DNA of 64,000 nucleotides, taken from contig NZ_CP053291.1 in assembly GCF_014926385.1 (NCBI RefSeq), positions 2,108,001-2,172,000 of the forward strand. The letters are read 5' to 3'. The notes below the pieces were generated by a model that made no database searches, was not told the DNA's origin, and saw nothing but the letters and a program-made list of their open reading frames with translations. The stretch is from Trueperella pecoris. Its GTDB lineage: Bacteria > Actinomycetota > Actinomycetes > Actinomycetales > Actinomycetaceae. Positions 62,712 to 64,000 of the stretch are shown in pieces (positions within the stretch are counted from its first letter, which is position 1; every line of letters begins with the position of its first letter). The position numbers and the translations under genes were made by a program.

Positions 62712-64000
62712 ATGGCACGGAATAAGGATAAGACCGCCACCTCGAAGGGCCGCGGATACCCGCGTCAAGGCATGGGGCCAGTGCGCCGGTGGCTGCCCTC
62801 GTGGCGGGTCGTACTGGGAACATTCTTCGCGCTCTTCGCCATCGGTATGGGTGGCCTCATCGGCATGTACGTCACCACGGACATCCCCAAAGTCGACGAT
62901 ATTGCCCTCGCCCAAACCACAAAGGTTTACTACGCGGACGGAAAAACCGAACTTGGTTCTTTCGCCCAGCTGAACCGCTCCTCGGTACCGTTGAACAAAA
63001 TCTCCCCTGACCTCCAACATGCTGTCATCGCCTCGGAGGATTCCTCCTTCTACGAAAATGCGGGCGTGGATCTGCGTGGTATCGCGCGCGCCTTCTGGAA
63101 CAACATCCAGGGCAAGCCCACGCAGGGGGGATCGACCCTGACTCAGCAGTACGTCGAACGCTACTACACCGGAACCACGACCTCCCTCCCTGGGAAGGTT
63201 AAGGAAGCCATCCTCGCGATCAAGATCGACAACGAACAGTCCAAGGACACGATCCTCGAAAACTACCTCAACACGATCTACTTCGGCCGCGGCGCCTACG
63301 GCATCGAGGCGGCGGCCAAAGCCTACTTCGGCGTGCATGCCTCCGAGCTGACGCTCTCCCAATCCGCCACCCTTGCCGGCATCATTCCGGCACCCTCCGC
63401 CTGGGACCCCGCAGTGAGCCCCGATCGGGCCAAGCAGCGTTTCGAGCGTGTCATCTCACGCATGGTTTCCGAAGGCTGGATCAAGCAGGCCGACGCCGAC
63501 GCGGCGTCGTTCCCCAAGGTCCTCGAGCCGAGCCGGGACAATGCCTTCGCGGGCACCAACGGATACCTCTTGGACTCGGTGCGCAAGGAACTCGTGGCCA
63601 ACGGATTCACCGAGGAGCAGCTCGCGACCGCCGGGTATCACATCGTCTCCACCATCGACGTCAGTAAGCAGCAGGCTGCCGTGGACGCCGTCGCCAAGTT
63701 GCCCAAGGATCGTCCCGAAAACTATTACGTCGGTCTGATCTCCATGGACCCGCGCAACGGCGAAATCTATGCGATGTACGGCGGCAAAGACTACCTCGAG
63801 CGTCAACGCAATTCAGTGATGCAGGATCGTGCACAGGGCGGATCAACGTTCAAGGCGTTCGCCGTCGTCGAGGCGATGGATCAGGGAATGTCTCCGTTGG
63901 AGCGCTTCGACTCGCCCGCGAAATACCGCGTGGGAACCGGAAGCGACAACCTCGTCTTTACGAACGTGGACGGACGTAGCTACTACGATGTCACGGTGAA
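62712..64000 (+). CDS. Class A penicillin-binding protein (bifunctional), truncated by the window end
   Basis: 429 codons present; the gene continues beyond the window. Short basic cytoplasmic tail, transmembrane anchor (VVLGTFFALFAIGMGGLIGM), glycosyltransferase family 51 domain with catalytic E109 (ASEDSSFYENAG) and GGSTLTQQ (139-146), then the start of the transpeptidase with nucleophile S378 in QGGSTFKAF. Polymerises and crosslinks peptidoglycan. Likely PonA-type. Confidence 0.9.
   Translation, partial: MARNKDKTATSKGRGYPRQGMGPVRRWLPSWRVVLGTFFALFAIGMGGLIGMYVTTDIPKVDDIALAQTTKVYYADGKTELGSFAQLNRSSVPLNKISPDLQHAVIASEDSSFYENAGVDLRGIARAFWNNIQGKPTQGGSTLTQQYVERYYTGTTTSLPGKVKEAILAIKIDNEQSKDTILENYLNTIYFGRGAYGIEAAAKAYFGVHASELTLSQSATLAGIIPAPSAWDPAVSPDRAKQRFERVISRMVSEGWIKQADADAASFPKVLEPSRDNAFAGTNGYLLDSVRKELVANGFTEEQLATAGYHIVSTIDVSKQQAAVDAVAKLPKDRPENYYVGLISMDPRNGEIYAMYGGKDYLERQRNSVMQDRAQGGSTFKAFAVVEAMDQGMSPLERFDSPAKYRVGTGSDNLVFTNVDGRSYYDVTV

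Overview
This window is about 64 kb around the chromosomal replication origin of a high-GC (roughly 60 percent) Gram-positive actinobacterium. The evidence is the dnaA/dnaN/recF/gyrBA and rpmH/rnpA/yidC/jag/rsmG/parAB neighbourhoods back to back, the fhaA-fhaB-pstP-rodA-pbpA-pknB cluster, CrgA, a class E sortase, DUF3566, a DLW-39-type peptide, the coproporphyrin-type ferrochelatase/ChdC pair and frequent GTG starts. LuxS together with class Ib ribonucleotide reductase suggests the Actinomycetaceae (Trueperella/Arcanobacterium/Schaalia-like). The genus is inference only.

Layout. 0-8.6 kb: the 3' end of an SLC1-type symporter, nrdF, a membrane acyltransferase-like protein with ogt, hemH-chdC, then nrdHIE. 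9-11.5 kb: a FurA-like regulator, luxS, and a nucleosidase fused to two DNA-binding-like repeats. 11.6-17.2 kb: oligopeptidase B, a DsbA/FrnE-like protein, RNase HI, a zinc macrodomain hydrolase and tRNA-Leu. 17.5-25 kb: the phospho-signalling and cell-shape operon. 25-31 kb: class E sortase with a tiny partner, crgA, rhomboid, cyclophilin and several small or unknown genes. 31-33.3 kb: tRNA-Ala, DLW-39, tRNA-Ile, a secreted proline-rich protein and DUF3566. 33.3-43.2 kb: gyrA, gyrB, dciA-like, recF, dnaN, dnaA, all leftward. 43.5-50.3 kb: rpmH to parB, all rightward, with six parS sites in the 1.2 kb gap before parA. 50.3-64 kb: ddl, an aminotransferase, trxB, a pseudokinase, DUF6049, a Nudix gene, pcnA, an MFS gene, an AI-2E transporter and a truncated class A PBP.

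How they work together. The origin lies in the dnaA-dnaN and dnaA-rpmH gaps and genes diverge from it. ParAB with parS segregates it. PknB/PstP/FhaA/FhaB, RodA, PbpA, CrgA, the class A PBP, Ddl and the pseudokinase form a wall-growth module. NrdHIEF supplies dNTPs; its promoter carries a pair of NrdR-like boxes 31 bp apart beside a cluster of DnaA-box-like sites. LuxS and the nucleosidase recycle S-adenosylhomocysteine and would make AI-2.

Most unusual items: (1) the nucleosidase with a 215-residue C-terminal extension holding two homing-endonuclease-associated-type repeats, translationally coupled to luxS; (2) two intergenic repeat families (two copies each) built as inverted arrays of 19-20 bp units at gene 3' ends; (3) a composite motif, an ATTACA-N4-TGTAAT palindrome joined to a DnaA box, found twice in a convergent gap at 26.9 kb and once upstream of dnaA; (4) a trxB to DUF6049 locus without murJ. 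No insertion sequence, prophage or CRISPR array was seen.
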